From JBBRFH01 sp038224615 (GTDB lineage Bacteria > Planctomycetota > Phycisphaerae > Tepidisphaerales > Tepidisphaeraceae), in contig JBBRFH010000056.1 of assembly GCA_038224615.1 (NCBI GenBank), forward strand, positions 1 through 15,001: a stretch of DNA of 15,001 nt, given 5' to 3'. Each line of letters opens with the position of its first letter. Position 1 is the first letter of the stretch. Below, piece by piece: positions 1 to 6,492 of the stretch. The position numbers and the translations under genes were made by a program. The notes beneath the pieces are model-generated. The model did no database searches and was not told the origin of the DNA. It saw only the letters and a list, made by a program, of their open reading frames with translations.

Positions 1-1883
1 ATCAGCGGGTTGTTCTGGAGCAGTTCGATGCGCAGCTCTTCGGTGATGGGCATGCCGTTGTTGACTGGCATTGCGACTTGCGGCTCGGGCGGGCTGGCGC
101 GCGCGGGAGGCGGTCGGCGGTCCGATTCTGCGGGCGTAGGCTTGGACGCTGGCGTTTCGATCAGGCTTTCGTTGACCGAGACGCGGATGCTCGCGGGTTC
201 GCCGAGCAGCGCCGACAGCACGGTGGCCAGGCTCTCGCGCTTGCCGTTGCGGTCGAGCATTTTGGCGCTCATTTCGAGATTTTTCGGGTACTCGAGCGTG
301 ATCGACGAGCCGTCGACGGCAATGATGCGGCTGCCGTCGAGAAATCCCGCGACGGTCGGCTGGCTCTCCATCGCGGCCGAACGGAAGCGATTAAGCAGAT
401 CGCTCAGGTCGGACCGGTCGACCGGCCCGATATTGCCGACTGGCACCTCGGCCAGTTGCTGCGACCGCGGCGCGGGCTTGGTCGGGCCACTGTTCTTAAA
501 CGCCGCGAAGATCGAGGTCGGCCCGCTGCCTTCCCATACGCGCCCGACAGCGGGAAGTTCGTCTTTCTCGTCAGCAACTGGGGCTTGGGGCTGGGGGCTT
601 GGGACTTGGGGCGCAGAGAAATCCTCGGCCGAGTCAGTCGCCGCAGGAACAGCAGGCTCTTCGAGCAAGGCCGAAGGCCCAAGGCCTATGGCCTCCTCAC
701 TGACCAGGTACTTTTTTTTTGCAGCGCCCGCCGCGCCGTTGGAGGACGAAGCTTCTACTTCGCCTATCAGCTCTTCGATCGTGCTGAACTGGGCGGCCAG
801 TGCCAGCCGAACCATCGTGGCATCGACCAAGGCGCGCCCGGCGGTGCTCTGCCGGAGCTGGCGGCGGAGTTCCTCGAGGATGACGATGTCCTGACTAAGG
901 ACGACCGGCTCAAACTTCTGCGCCTGCCCGTCGAGTTCGTTGAGCGACAAGCCGGGCACTTCGACCAATTCGCTCTGCTTGCCGCAGGTGCGCAGGATCA
1001 GGAGATTGCGAAGGTGGTCGACGAGCGACGTCGCCAGCGTTTCCGCCGACAAACCGCTGGTGATCAGCGCATCGATCCGGGTCAACACGTCCTTCACATC
1101 ACCGACGCCGATGGCGTTGGCGAGATCGAAGATTTGTGCGCTGCGCGGCAAGCCGAGAAGTTCTTCGATAGTGCCGCTGGTCAGGTGGTCGCCGGCGGCC
1201 GAGAGGAGGCGGTCGAGCAGCGAGAGCGCGTCGCGCATCGACCCTGCGCCGGCCTTGGCGACGAGCAGGATCGCGTCGTCGTCGGCCTGAATTTTCTCCT
1301 GTTTGCAGACGCTCTTGAGATGCGCCGCGATCTCACGCGTCGGGATGTTCCGGAAGTCGTACCGCTGGCAGCGCGACAGAATCGTCGGCAGCACCTTCTC
1401 GACCTCGGTGGTGGCGAGGATGAATTTGACGTGCTCAGGAGGCTCTTCCAGCGTCTTGAGAAGTGCGTTGAAGGCGTTCTTGGAGAGCATGTGTACTTCG
1501 TCGATGATGTACACCTTGAAGCGGCTGCGGGCCGGGCGGAACTGGCTGTTCTCGATGATCTCCCGGACGTTGTCGACGCCGGTGTTGCTCGCGGCGTCGA
1601 TCTCGATCACGTCGATGTCGTCGCCGCGGGCGATCGCCTGGCACGAGTTGCACTCCCCGCAAGGGTGGGCGGTCGGCTTGTCGCTTTTTTCGCAATTCAA
1701 GCACTTGGCCAGGATGCGCGCCGACGACGTTTTGCCCGTACCGCGCGTGCCGGTGAATAGGAACGCGTGGGCGAGGCGATTGGTGTTGATCGCGTTGGTC
1801 AGCGTGCGCGCGACATGACCCTGCCCGATGAGGTCATCGAACGTGGCAGAGCGATAGCGGCGGGCGAGAACGGTGTACGCCAT
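1..1883 (-). CDS. dnaX: DNA polymerase III subunit tau/gamma (DnaX), 3' end outside window
   Basis: Clamp-loader ATPase of the replisome: the AAA+ part opens and loads the beta clamp, and the tau C-terminus ties the loader to polymerase and helicase. Reading minus from ATG 1883 gives 627 open codons with no stop before the window edge. Visible motifs are an N-terminal MAYTVLARRYR, Walker A GTRGTGKT (45-52), a four-cysteine zinc site (C64, C75, C78, C81), Walker B IIDEVHML (126-133), LEEPP (145-149) and the sensor/arginine-finger segment ILSRCQRYDF (168-177). After about residue 375 the chain becomes low-complexity and Pro/Ala-rich, as in the tau linker, and then a folded tau-type C-terminal domain begins. 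The last residues seen (QNNPL) suggest only a short missing tail. There is no Shine-Dalgarno; a promoter lies immediately upstream. An A9G run at codons 388-391 could produce a short gamma form. Identification is firm from the motifs. The long plus-strand open frames over this gene are shadows. Confidence 0.96.
   Translation of the reverse strand, partial: MAYTVLARRYRSATFDDLIGQGHVARTLTNAINTNRLAHAFLFTGTRGTGKTSSARILAKCLNCEKSDKPTAHPCGECNSCQAIARGDDIDVIEIDAASNTGVDNVREIIENSQFRPARSRFKVYIIDEVHMLSKNAFNALLKTLEEPPEHVKFILATTEVEKVLPTILSRCQRYDFRNIPTREIAAHLKSVCKQEKIQADDDAILLVAKAGAGSMRDALSLLDRLLSAAGDHLTSGTIEELLGLPRSAQIFDLANAIGVGDVKDVLTRIDALITSGLSAETLATSLVDHLRNLLILRTCGKQSELVEVPGLSLNELDGQAQKFEPVVLSQDIVILEELRRQLRQSTAGRALVDATMVRLALAAQFSTIEELIGEVEASSSNGAAGAAKKKYLVSEEAIGLGPSALLEEPAVPAATDSAEDFSAPQVPSPQPQAPVADEKDELPAVGRVWEGSGPTSIFAAFKNSGPTKPAPRSQQLAEVPVGNIGPVDRSDLSDLLNRFRSAAMESQPTVAGFLDGSRIIAVDGSSITLEYPKNLEMSAKMLDRNGKRESLATVLSALLGEPASIRVSVNESLIETPASKPTPAESDRRPPPARASPPEPQVAMPVNNGMPITEELRIELLQNNPL
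711..720 (-). promoter_or_regulatory. dnaX slippery site (A9G) for tau/gamma production
   Basis: On the coding (minus) strand nine A residues are followed by G, read GCA AAA AAA AAG TAC, so the run contains the A-AAA-AAG heptamer used in E. coli dnaX. A -1 ribosomal shift, or one extra A in the transcript, gives Val-Pro-Gly-Gln then TGA (395 residues). Loss of one A gives a stop TAG after Ser-Thr-Trp-Ser-Val-Arg-Arg-Pro (398 residues). Either product ends just after the AAA+ and collar domains, as gamma does. GGCC-based hairpins start about 16 nt downstream. That is farther than usual for ribosomal frameshifting, so transcriptional slippage as in Thermus dnaX is equally possible. Confidence 0.6.
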
Positions 1884-1895
1884 GGCGAGCGGGCC

Positions 1896-1924
1896 ATTCT
1901 AGCAGTGCGGCGGGGAACTCCCAA
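1896..1924 (-). promoter_or_regulatory. Probable sigma70-type promoter of dnaX
   Basis: On the minus strand, TTGGGA (1919-1924) is followed by a 17-base spacer and TAGAAT (1896-1901), with a TGC extension before the -10. The expected start of transcription is about 1889, only some 6 bases before the dnaX ATG. That agrees with the absence of any Shine-Dalgarno sequence. The call rests on motif match only. Confidence 0.5.
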
Positions 1925-2000
1925 ATCGAAGCGCCAACGCGACAAGCACCCGGATTTTCTGGCCGATAAGCCGAAGCGGTGCCGATACGAACGGTGTTGT

Positions 2001-2336
2001 ATGCAGCACATCGTCGAAGAAGAACATCTTGAAGAAACTGACGCCGCCATCGAGTCAGATGACGACGTAACGATCGATTTCGTCCCCGATCCGCACGCCT
2101 TGGCGCGGAGCCCAGGCTCTGCCCGGCATGCGCCACGGTGGCTGATCGCGGCCGCCGTTGTGGTGGCGATCGTGCTCGTCTTCGCGGCGCTGGCGATGAA
2201 GCCCGGGCCTGGTGCGGTGCGCGCGGCATCCGCAACCCGCGTGCAACTGGCGCCGGCGAATCCGTCGGCGACGTCCGGTAAGGTCGACCTGTTTCAACTC
2301 CCGCCGTGGAACGACGACGAGCCGGGCGCGAAGTAG
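2001..2336 (+). CDS. Small single-pass membrane protein, unknown function
   Basis: The reading frame gives 111 residues from ATG 2001. The same frame is open further upstream into dnaX, but earlier starts would overlap the dnaX promoter and coding region, so 2001 is the sensible start. The N-terminal 35 residues are strongly acidic (EEEHLEET, ESDDDVTIDF). A hydrophobic segment follows at about residues 47-66 (WLIAAAVVVAIVLVFAALAM), preceded by basic residues R43 and R46. A short outer tail ends in PPWNDDEPGAK. By the positive-inside rule the acidic N-terminus is probably cytoplasmic. No family is recognised and no clear Shine-Dalgarno is seen. It is divergent from dnaX and lies 80 bases before the amidase gene. 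It could be a non-coding frame, but the clean TM segment and the stop position argue for a real gene. Confidence 0.6.
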   Translation: MQHIVEEEHLEETDAAIESDDDVTIDFVPDPHALARSPGSARHAPRWLIAAAVVVAIVLVFAALAMKPGPGAVRAASATRVQLAPANPSATSGKVDLFQLPPWNDDEPGAK

Positions 2337-2404
2337 CTTCGCGGCATTACTCGCTGGACGATGCGCACCTGGCGATTCGTTCGTCAACTTATCCCCGCAG
2401 CGTG

Positions 2405-2410
2405 TAGATT
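2405..2410 (+). promoter_or_regulatory. Possible -10 box of the amidase gene
   Basis: TAGATT at 2405-2410 has TCGTCA (2381-2386, four matches to TTGACA) 18 bases upstream. The predicted transcription start would fall on or next to ATG 2417, and no Shine-Dalgarno is visible, so the mRNA may be leaderless. The evidence is weak and motif-based. Confidence 0.3.
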
Positions 2411-2416
2411 GCCCGC

Positions 2417-3181
2417 ATGCGCGTTCACGCGATCCAGCTTGATCTGGTCTGGCAAGACCGCCCCGCCAACCACGCCCTGGCGCGCGGCGCCGTCGAAGCG
2501 CTTCGACCTGACCGCGGCGACCTTGTCGTGCTGCCGGAAATGTTTGCCGTCGGCTTCACGATGAATGTCGACGCCGTCGCCGGCGGCGCTGCGGAGACGG
2601 ACGCGTTCGTCTCGCAACTGGCCCGGGATTTCGGCGTCCACGTCATCGCCGGAAATGTGCGGAAGCCCGACGACCGCGGGCGGAACGAGGCGCTGGTCTA
2701 CGCGCCGTCGGGCCACCTGATCGTCCGCTTCGAGAAGCTGCACCCGTTCACATTCGCCACCGAACACCAGCACTACAAAGGCGGCGACGGCGTGCGGCTG
2801 TTCCAGTGGAACGGCGCTACGGTGTCGCCGCTGATCTGCTACGACTTACGGTTTCCCGAGGCGTTTCGGCTGGCCACGAAGCAAGGCGCTGAAGTGCTCG
2901 TCGTCATCGCCAACTGGCCGAGCGCGCGGGTCGAGCATTGGGTCGCACTGCTGATCGCGCGGGCGATCGAGAATCAGGCGTACGTCGTCGGCTGCAACCG
3001 CGTGGGCAGCGACCCAAACGTCCCCGGCTATCCGGGCAGAAGCGTCGTCATCGACCCGCGTGGGAACACGATCGCCGATGCCGGCGCGGTGACGGGCGTG
3101 GCATCGGCGGAGATCGACCTCGTGGGGCTGCGGGAGTATCGCAAGGCATTCCCGGCGCTGAACGACATCCGGTTCATCTAA
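2417..3181 (+). CDS. Carbon-nitrogen hydrolase, omega-amidase-like (nitrilase superfamily)
   Basis: The 254-residue length is normal for the YafV/Nit2 branch. The catalytic triad of the superfamily is visible: Glu41 in VVLPEMF, Lys107 in RFEKLHPF and Cys141 in LICYDLRFPE. The GNVR, NEALVYAPSG, ANWPSARVEHW and ARAIENQAYVVGCNRVG blocks match the family order. Members of this branch hydrolyse the amide of 2-oxoglutaramate or 2-oxosuccinamate in the cytoplasm, removing by-products of glutamine or asparagine transamination; that exact substrate is inferred here. The start ATG 2417 opens directly on the conserved beta strand (MRVHAIQLDL), so nothing seems missing. It lies downstream of the small membrane protein gene but may have its own promoter. 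Transcription probably ends at the 3206-3250 hairpin. Other amidases of the superfamily are possible alternatives. Confidence 0.88.
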   Translation: MRVHAIQLDLVWQDRPANHALARGAVEALRPDRGDLVVLPEMFAVGFTMNVDAVAGGAAETDAFVSQLARDFGVHVIAGNVRKPDDRGRNEALVYAPSGHLIVRFEKLHPFTFATEHQHYKGGDGVRLFQWNGATVSPLICYDLRFPEAFRLATKQGAEVLVVIANWPSARVEHWVALLIARAIENQAYVVGCNRVGSDPNVPGYPGRSVVIDPRGNTIADAGAVTGVASAEIDLVGLREYRKAFPALNDIRFI

Positions 3182-3205
3182 CGGTGAATGCACACTCACG
3201 AGGAC

Positions 3206-3250
3206 ACGCCCTGCGGGCTGCCGCGAAACGGCGGACCCGCAGGGCGTTTT
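3206..3250 (+). terminator. Rho-independent terminator between convergent genes
   Basis: A 12-bp stem pairs 3206-3217 with 3236-3247 (ACGCCCTGCGGG against its complement). An inner GCCG/CGGC stem closes a CGAAA loop, and TTTT follows at 3247-3250. It sits 25 bases after the amidase stop and ahead of the convergent RTX gene stop at 3271. The T-run is on the plus side only, so it mainly serves the amidase gene but may also stop minus-strand transcripts. Confidence 0.8.
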
Positions 3251-3270
3251 GCGTTGCCGTCGCGCCGCGC

Positions 3271-5181
3271 CTACGCGTTGAGGCGAAGGATCTCGATCGA
3301 GATCAGGCTGTCGGAGAAGTCGTAGTACCCGTAGTCGCCTTCAGCGCCGCCGTCGAGGATGTCGGCGCCGAGGTTGCCGTAGAGGGTGTCGACGTTTTGC
3401 TGTCCAAGGAGCCAGTCGTTGCCGCGTCCGCCGACGAGCTTGTCGTTGCCGGTGCCGCCTTCGATGTAGTCGTCAGCGTCCTGGCCCCAGAGGGCGTCGT
3501 TACCGCCGCCGCCACGGAGGTCGTCAGCGCCGGCGCCACCGAAGAGTGCGTCGCCGCCGTTGAAACCGCGTAGCCGGTCGTTGCCGTCGCCGCCGTAAAG
3601 GATGTCAGGACGGTTCGAGCCGTTGAGCAGATCGTCGCCGGCCTCACCGTAGATCAGGTTGCGACCGGGGCCGCCACTGAGCGTGTCGTTGCCGGTACCG
3701 CCGAAGATGGAATCCGTTTCATCAGCGCCGAAGGCGTAATCGTCCCCGCCCATGGTGCTGATGGCGTCGTTGCCGAGCCCGCCATCGACCGAATCATTGC
3801 CGTCGCCGGTGGTGATCGAGTCATTTCCCAGCCCGCCGGTGACGGTCATTGGAAGGGTGATGTTCTTGGCTCGAATGTAGTCCGCGCCGTCGCCGCCGGT
3901 GACCACGATGCCCGTGAAATCGGTGGGCGAGCCCCAGTTGGTGACGACGCCGTCGATCGACACGCGGATATTGTTGGTCGAGCCGAAGATCTGGATGACC
4001 GATCCATCAATGTCGGCCGCCAGGTCGAGGATGCCGGGGACGCGGTTGAAGCTCTGCACGAACGCCCCGGTCGCGCCGGTATCGGTGGCGGTGTAGGCAA
4101 CGCGGATGAGGTCAATTTCCTGCGCCGCCAGCCCGAAGCGCTGGTCGCCGCCGACATTGGTATTGCCGATGGTGTTTTCGATGCCGTCGACAGTGCCGAT
4201 GGCCTTGAAGGCGCGGAATGCGACGGTGTCGAACGGGCCGGCCGGCACGGACGATTGTGCCCAGCCGACGACGAATCTTCCGTCCCCTGCCATGTCAAGG
4301 ACGGCGGTGCGCTGGTCGTTGGCGGTGGAGGACGCGACGGTGAATGCCCCACCGACGGCCGTTCCGTTGGCATTGAAGCGGCGGGCCTTGACGATGCCGC
4401 TAACACCGCTGAGATCCGTGAAGCCGACGACAAAATCACCGGTGTCGTCGACGCCCACGACGGGCCGACCTGCGTTGGCGGCGGCGACGGTGATCGCCGC
4501 GCCGGTCTTGGTGCCGAGCACGTCCAGGCGCTGCGCCTTGATGGCGGCACCGCTTTGCCAGACGACGACGGCATCGCCGAGCGGGCCGCTGGAGGCGATG
4601 TCCGGACTCGTCGCCACCGACCCGTCGCTGACCACAAATTCGCTCCCCGACGCGCTGCCGCCGATGAGGAAGCGCTGTCCCATGATCTGGCTCAGCGCAG
4701 CGCCCGGGCCGTCGGGATCGGATTCCCACACGACGAAGAAGGTGCCGTTGTTGTCGATGCCGACGCGCGGCGCGGTCTGCGCTCCGGCCTCGCCGGTGTT
4801 GACCAGGAACTGGGTGCCGACCGGGGCTCCGCCTGAGTCGAAGTATTGGCCGAAGATACCCGAGCCGTCGGCGTCGGGACCTTGCCAGACGACGACGAAG
4901 CCTTCGTTGTTGTCAAAGCCGACGTCCGGACGCGATGCGCCGGGGTTGGTATTGGCGATGATGGCGGGGCCGAACGGCGAGCCGTCCGACCCGAAAACGC
5001 GTACGTCAACGTCGGAGCCGGTCGTCCAGGCCGCGATATGCTTGGAAAATGCGCCGTTGTTGATCGAGTCGGCCGCTTCCGTTGCGATCACGTTGGCCGC
5101 CTGTGCGGTGACCGGCGGACCGACCGGAGCGAAAGCCAAAAGCCGCCGCGCCTCACACGATTCAAACATCGAATTTGTCAC
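3271..5181 (-). CDS. Exported RTX-repeat (calcium-binding, hemolysin-type) protein
   Basis: With GTG 5181 as start the protein has 636 residues. GGAG lies 6 bases upstream of it, which is better than ATG 5169 or the TTG frame extension at 5205. The N-terminus MTNSMFESCEARRLLAF has the E-x-R-R-L-L pattern that I associate with large exported planctomycete proteins; no classical signal peptide is clear. Residues about 45-330 hold several imperfect repeats of 45-55 residues with a (D/N)xxGxFVVVW core, suggesting a beta-propeller-like fold. Residues about 449-610 are 18 contiguous nonapeptides of the GGxGxDxLx type (e.g. GGTGNDKLV), plus one upstream unit. RTX nonapeptides bind calcium and form parallel beta rolls outside the cell. 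The chain ends with IEILRLNA shortly after the last repeat. No type I secretion gene is nearby, and the ligand or activity is unknown. Adhesin or surface-layer roles are possible. Confidence 0.85.
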   Translation of the reverse strand: MTNSMFESCEARRLLAFAPVGPPVTAQAANVIATEAADSINNGAFSKHIAAWTTGSDVDVRVFGSDGSPFGPAIIANTNPGASRPDVGFDNNEGFVVVWQGPDADGSGIFGQYFDSGGAPVGTQFLVNTGEAGAQTAPRVGIDNNGTFFVVWESDPDGPGAALSQIMGQRFLIGGSASGSEFVVSDGSVATSPDIASSGPLGDAVVVWQSGAAIKAQRLDVLGTKTGAAITVAAANAGRPVVGVDDTGDFVVGFTDLSGVSGIVKARRFNANGTAVGGAFTVASSTANDQRTAVLDMAGDGRFVVGWAQSSVPAGPFDTVAFRAFKAIGTVDGIENTIGNTNVGGDQRFGLAAQEIDLIRVAYTATDTGATGAFVQSFNRVPGILDLAADIDGSVIQIFGSTNNIRVSIDGVVTNWGSPTDFTGIVVTGGDGADYIRAKNITLPMTVTGGLGNDSITTGDGNDSVDGGLGNDAISTMGGDDYAFGADETDSIFGGTGNDTLSGGPGRNLIYGEAGDDLLNGSNRPDILYGGDGNDRLRGFNGGDALFGGAGADDLRGGGGNDALWGQDADDYIEGGTGNDKLVGGRGNDWLLGQQNVDTLYGNLGADILDGGAEGDYGYYDFSDSLISIEILRLNA

Positions 5182-5380
5182 TGCTTGCTCCGCCACCGGA
5201 CACAACGTGTCCGCTCAAGGTTGCGATTACATCGGATGGAACGACCACTGGTTATACCAAAGGACGGTACCCTCGGGCATCCTTTTCGTCCAAAAGCAAC
5301 AGGGGAAGGTTCGCAGGTAACTTCCCCCGGCAGAGCCACGCACGTCCGGCTCAGGCACGACCGGCCTCCAATTGCCGCTG
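5182..5380 (-). other. Hairpin-rich leader upstream of the RTX gene (5' UTR candidate)
   Basis: The stretch has no convincing gene. On the minus strand it contains four separate hairpins: GAGCC/GGCTC (5333-5352), a 7-bp GGGGAAG/CTTCCCC stem (5302-5327) extended by TT/AA, AAAGGA/TCCTTT enclosing CCC/GGG (5259-5285), and CGGACAC-GTT-GTGTCCG (5197-5213), which ends 5 bases before the GGAG ribosome site. It matches no riboswitch class I know. The remaining bases up to 5563, beyond the promoter, show nothing further apart from a GTAAA/TTTAC inverted repeat near 5510. Confidence 0.4.
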
Positions 5381-5386
5381 AAATTG

Positions 5387-5415
5387 ATTGTACGCGCTAT
5401 CCGTCGGTTTGTCGG
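5387..5415 (-). promoter_or_regulatory. Probable promoter of the RTX gene
   Basis: On the minus strand CCGACA (5410-5415), a 17-base spacer and TACAAT (5387-5392) form a sigma70-like promoter with 4/6 and 5/6 matches. The predicted start near 5380 gives a leader of about 200 nt before GTG 5181. Confidence 0.4.
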
Positions 5416-5563
5416 CGACGGGTGTCGATTTGGACAGCACCGAGATGACGCCGGGCGGACTGCGGTATGTCGCCGCACCCTCGTGCCCGCGGGGCGCCTG
5501 GTAAACCGCCTTTACTGGGGGGCCGCCGCCAGCAAGGCCGCGCGACAGGCAATCCCGCGTCGC

Positions 5564-6244
5564 TCAACCGCTGGCGGCCAATCGCGTGCAGTAGTCGAAC
5601 AGCATCCGCCACTCGAGCTGCTGAAGCGCCACCGCCACCGGGTATCGCTCATTCGACGGGCTTTCGTGGACTGACTGCACGAAATCGACGAACGCCGCGC
5701 CGTTCCATTCGTTCAGCGAGAAGCGCAGCAGCGCCTTGTCCGCCGGCGCCCGCGCCACGACCTCGCCGGCATTGGCGGCGATCGCCGCCAGCAGCGGGTG
5801 ACTGCGGCAGCGGGCGTACCAGTACTTACTGTTGCCGAAATCCCCTTCGCGCCGGTGCATGATCGCGTGCCAGAATGCGAATGTCTCGGTCATCTCACGC
5901 AGGTGGCTTATGTCGCGACCGAGCTGTGGCGACGCCGTCAGTCCCACCGACAGCCGCGACGCGGGCTGTTCCCTGGAAAGCAGTTCATCCGGCGCTTTCT
6001 GCACGATGGCGTGACATTCGTGCAGCCCGTCGTGCCAAAGCCACATGCCCGCCAACACCGCGTACGCCGCCGCCGTTGAGCGAACGGGTTTCTCGAACAA
6101 TTCGGCGGGCGTGAGGTTTTCGAGCAGATCGAACGAATCGCGCGGCGCCTCGCGCGGCCCGACGAGTTCGTCATACGCGTCCCGCCGCGCCCGGAGGATC
6201 ATGCGTGCCTTCGCCGAAAGAGGGTCTGTGCCGGGTTCGCTCAT
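5564..6244 (-). CDS. Conserved protein of unknown function with HRREGDF motif
   Basis: The protein has 226 residues, is soluble and largely helical, and has no signal peptide or TM segment. Conspicuous blocks are GMWLWHDGLHECHAIVQ in the middle and HAIMHRREGDFGNSKYWYARC followed by SHPLL later. The several His, Glu, Asp and Trp residues in these blocks look like a conserved active or binding site. I have seen comparable W-H-D...H-R-R-E-G-D-(F/Y)-x-N-x-K-Y-W proteins annotated only as hypothetical in Acidobacteria, Verrucomicrobia and Planctomycetes; that is from memory. The start ATG 6244 has no Shine-Dalgarno. A TAAGAT box ends 6 bases before it, so the message may be leaderless. It lies upstream of and in the same direction as the RTX gene, but the long gap with its own promoter suggests separate transcription. 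It is probably real; the function is not assigned. Confidence 0.8.
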   Translation of the reverse strand: MSEPGTDPLSAKARMILRARRDAYDELVGPREAPRDSFDLLENLTPAELFEKPVRSTAAAYAVLAGMWLWHDGLHECHAIVQKAPDELLSREQPASRLSVGLTASPQLGRDISHLREMTETFAFWHAIMHRREGDFGNSKYWYARCRSHPLLAAIAANAGEVVARAPADKALLRFSLNEWNGAAFVDFVQSVHESPSNERYPVAVALQQLEWRMLFDYCTRLAASG

Positions 6245-6382
6245 GGTTGCATCTTAGTCGTAGTCCGCGACTTCCGTAGGCTGCCTCCGCGCGGCATCGT
6301 TTCAGGCACGCGTTATCGGCGCGAGGCCGGTCTCCGCTCGTCGCGGGCTGGTCAGATGGGGGCACCCTGATGTGCAAACGGC

Positions 6383-6408
6383 CAAGAAACCAATGCAAGA
6401 AACCAATG
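6383..6408 (+). repeat. Perfect 13-bp tandem duplication
   Basis: CAAGAAACCAATG occurs twice head to tail (6383-6395 and 6396-6408) in the leader region of the secreted-protein gene. It may be a recent duplication or a tandem binding site. Confidence 0.7.
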
Positions 6409-6428
6409 GATGATGATAAGAAATTAAG

Positions 6429-6480
6429 ACGACCCGGGGCATCCGGGGATCTAGCATCGGTCGTTGGGGGCGACCTTTTT
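6429..6480 (+). promoter_or_regulatory. Candidate attenuator (terminator/antiterminator) in leader
   Basis: GGTCGT (6459-6464) can pair with GCGACC (6470-6475, including one wobble pair) to give a short hairpin followed at once by T5 (6476-6480), which is terminator-like. The same GGTCGT can instead pair with ACGACC at 6429-6434, which would prevent the terminator. The GGAG ribosome site begins 3 bases after the T-run. Stems are only 6 bp, so chance is not excluded. Confidence 0.3.
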
Positions 6481-6492
6481 CCGGAGATGACC

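Noticed and set aside
78..1760. 560-codon open frame on the plus strand
   Set aside because: It is antisense to dnaX, whose motifs are unmistakable on the minus strand. The long frame results from high GC codon bias.
1767..2000. Upstream extension of the 111-residue protein
   Set aside because: It would overlap the dnaX start and promoter, and the composition is unlike the acidic N-terminus that begins at 2001.
3303..3650. Short tandem nucleotide repeats suggesting a CRISPR-like array
   Set aside because: The periodicity is 27 bases and follows the RTX nonapeptides of the coding frame; there are no identical repeats with unique spacers.
4106..5320. 404-codon plus-strand frame
   Set aside because: Antisense to the RTX gene. 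Its Ala/Thr/Pro-rich translation is the mirror of Gly/Asp repeat codons.
5214..5360. Group II intron or known riboswitch in the RTX leader
   Set aside because: GAGCC...GGCTC and GGGGAAG stems superficially recall such RNAs, but no domain V, and no conserved core of the c-di-GMP, cobalamin or SAM classes, was found.
6370..6492. N-terminal extension of the secreted protein
   Set aside because: No ribosome site at 6370, and the extension hides the signal peptide that begins at 6493 behind GGAG.
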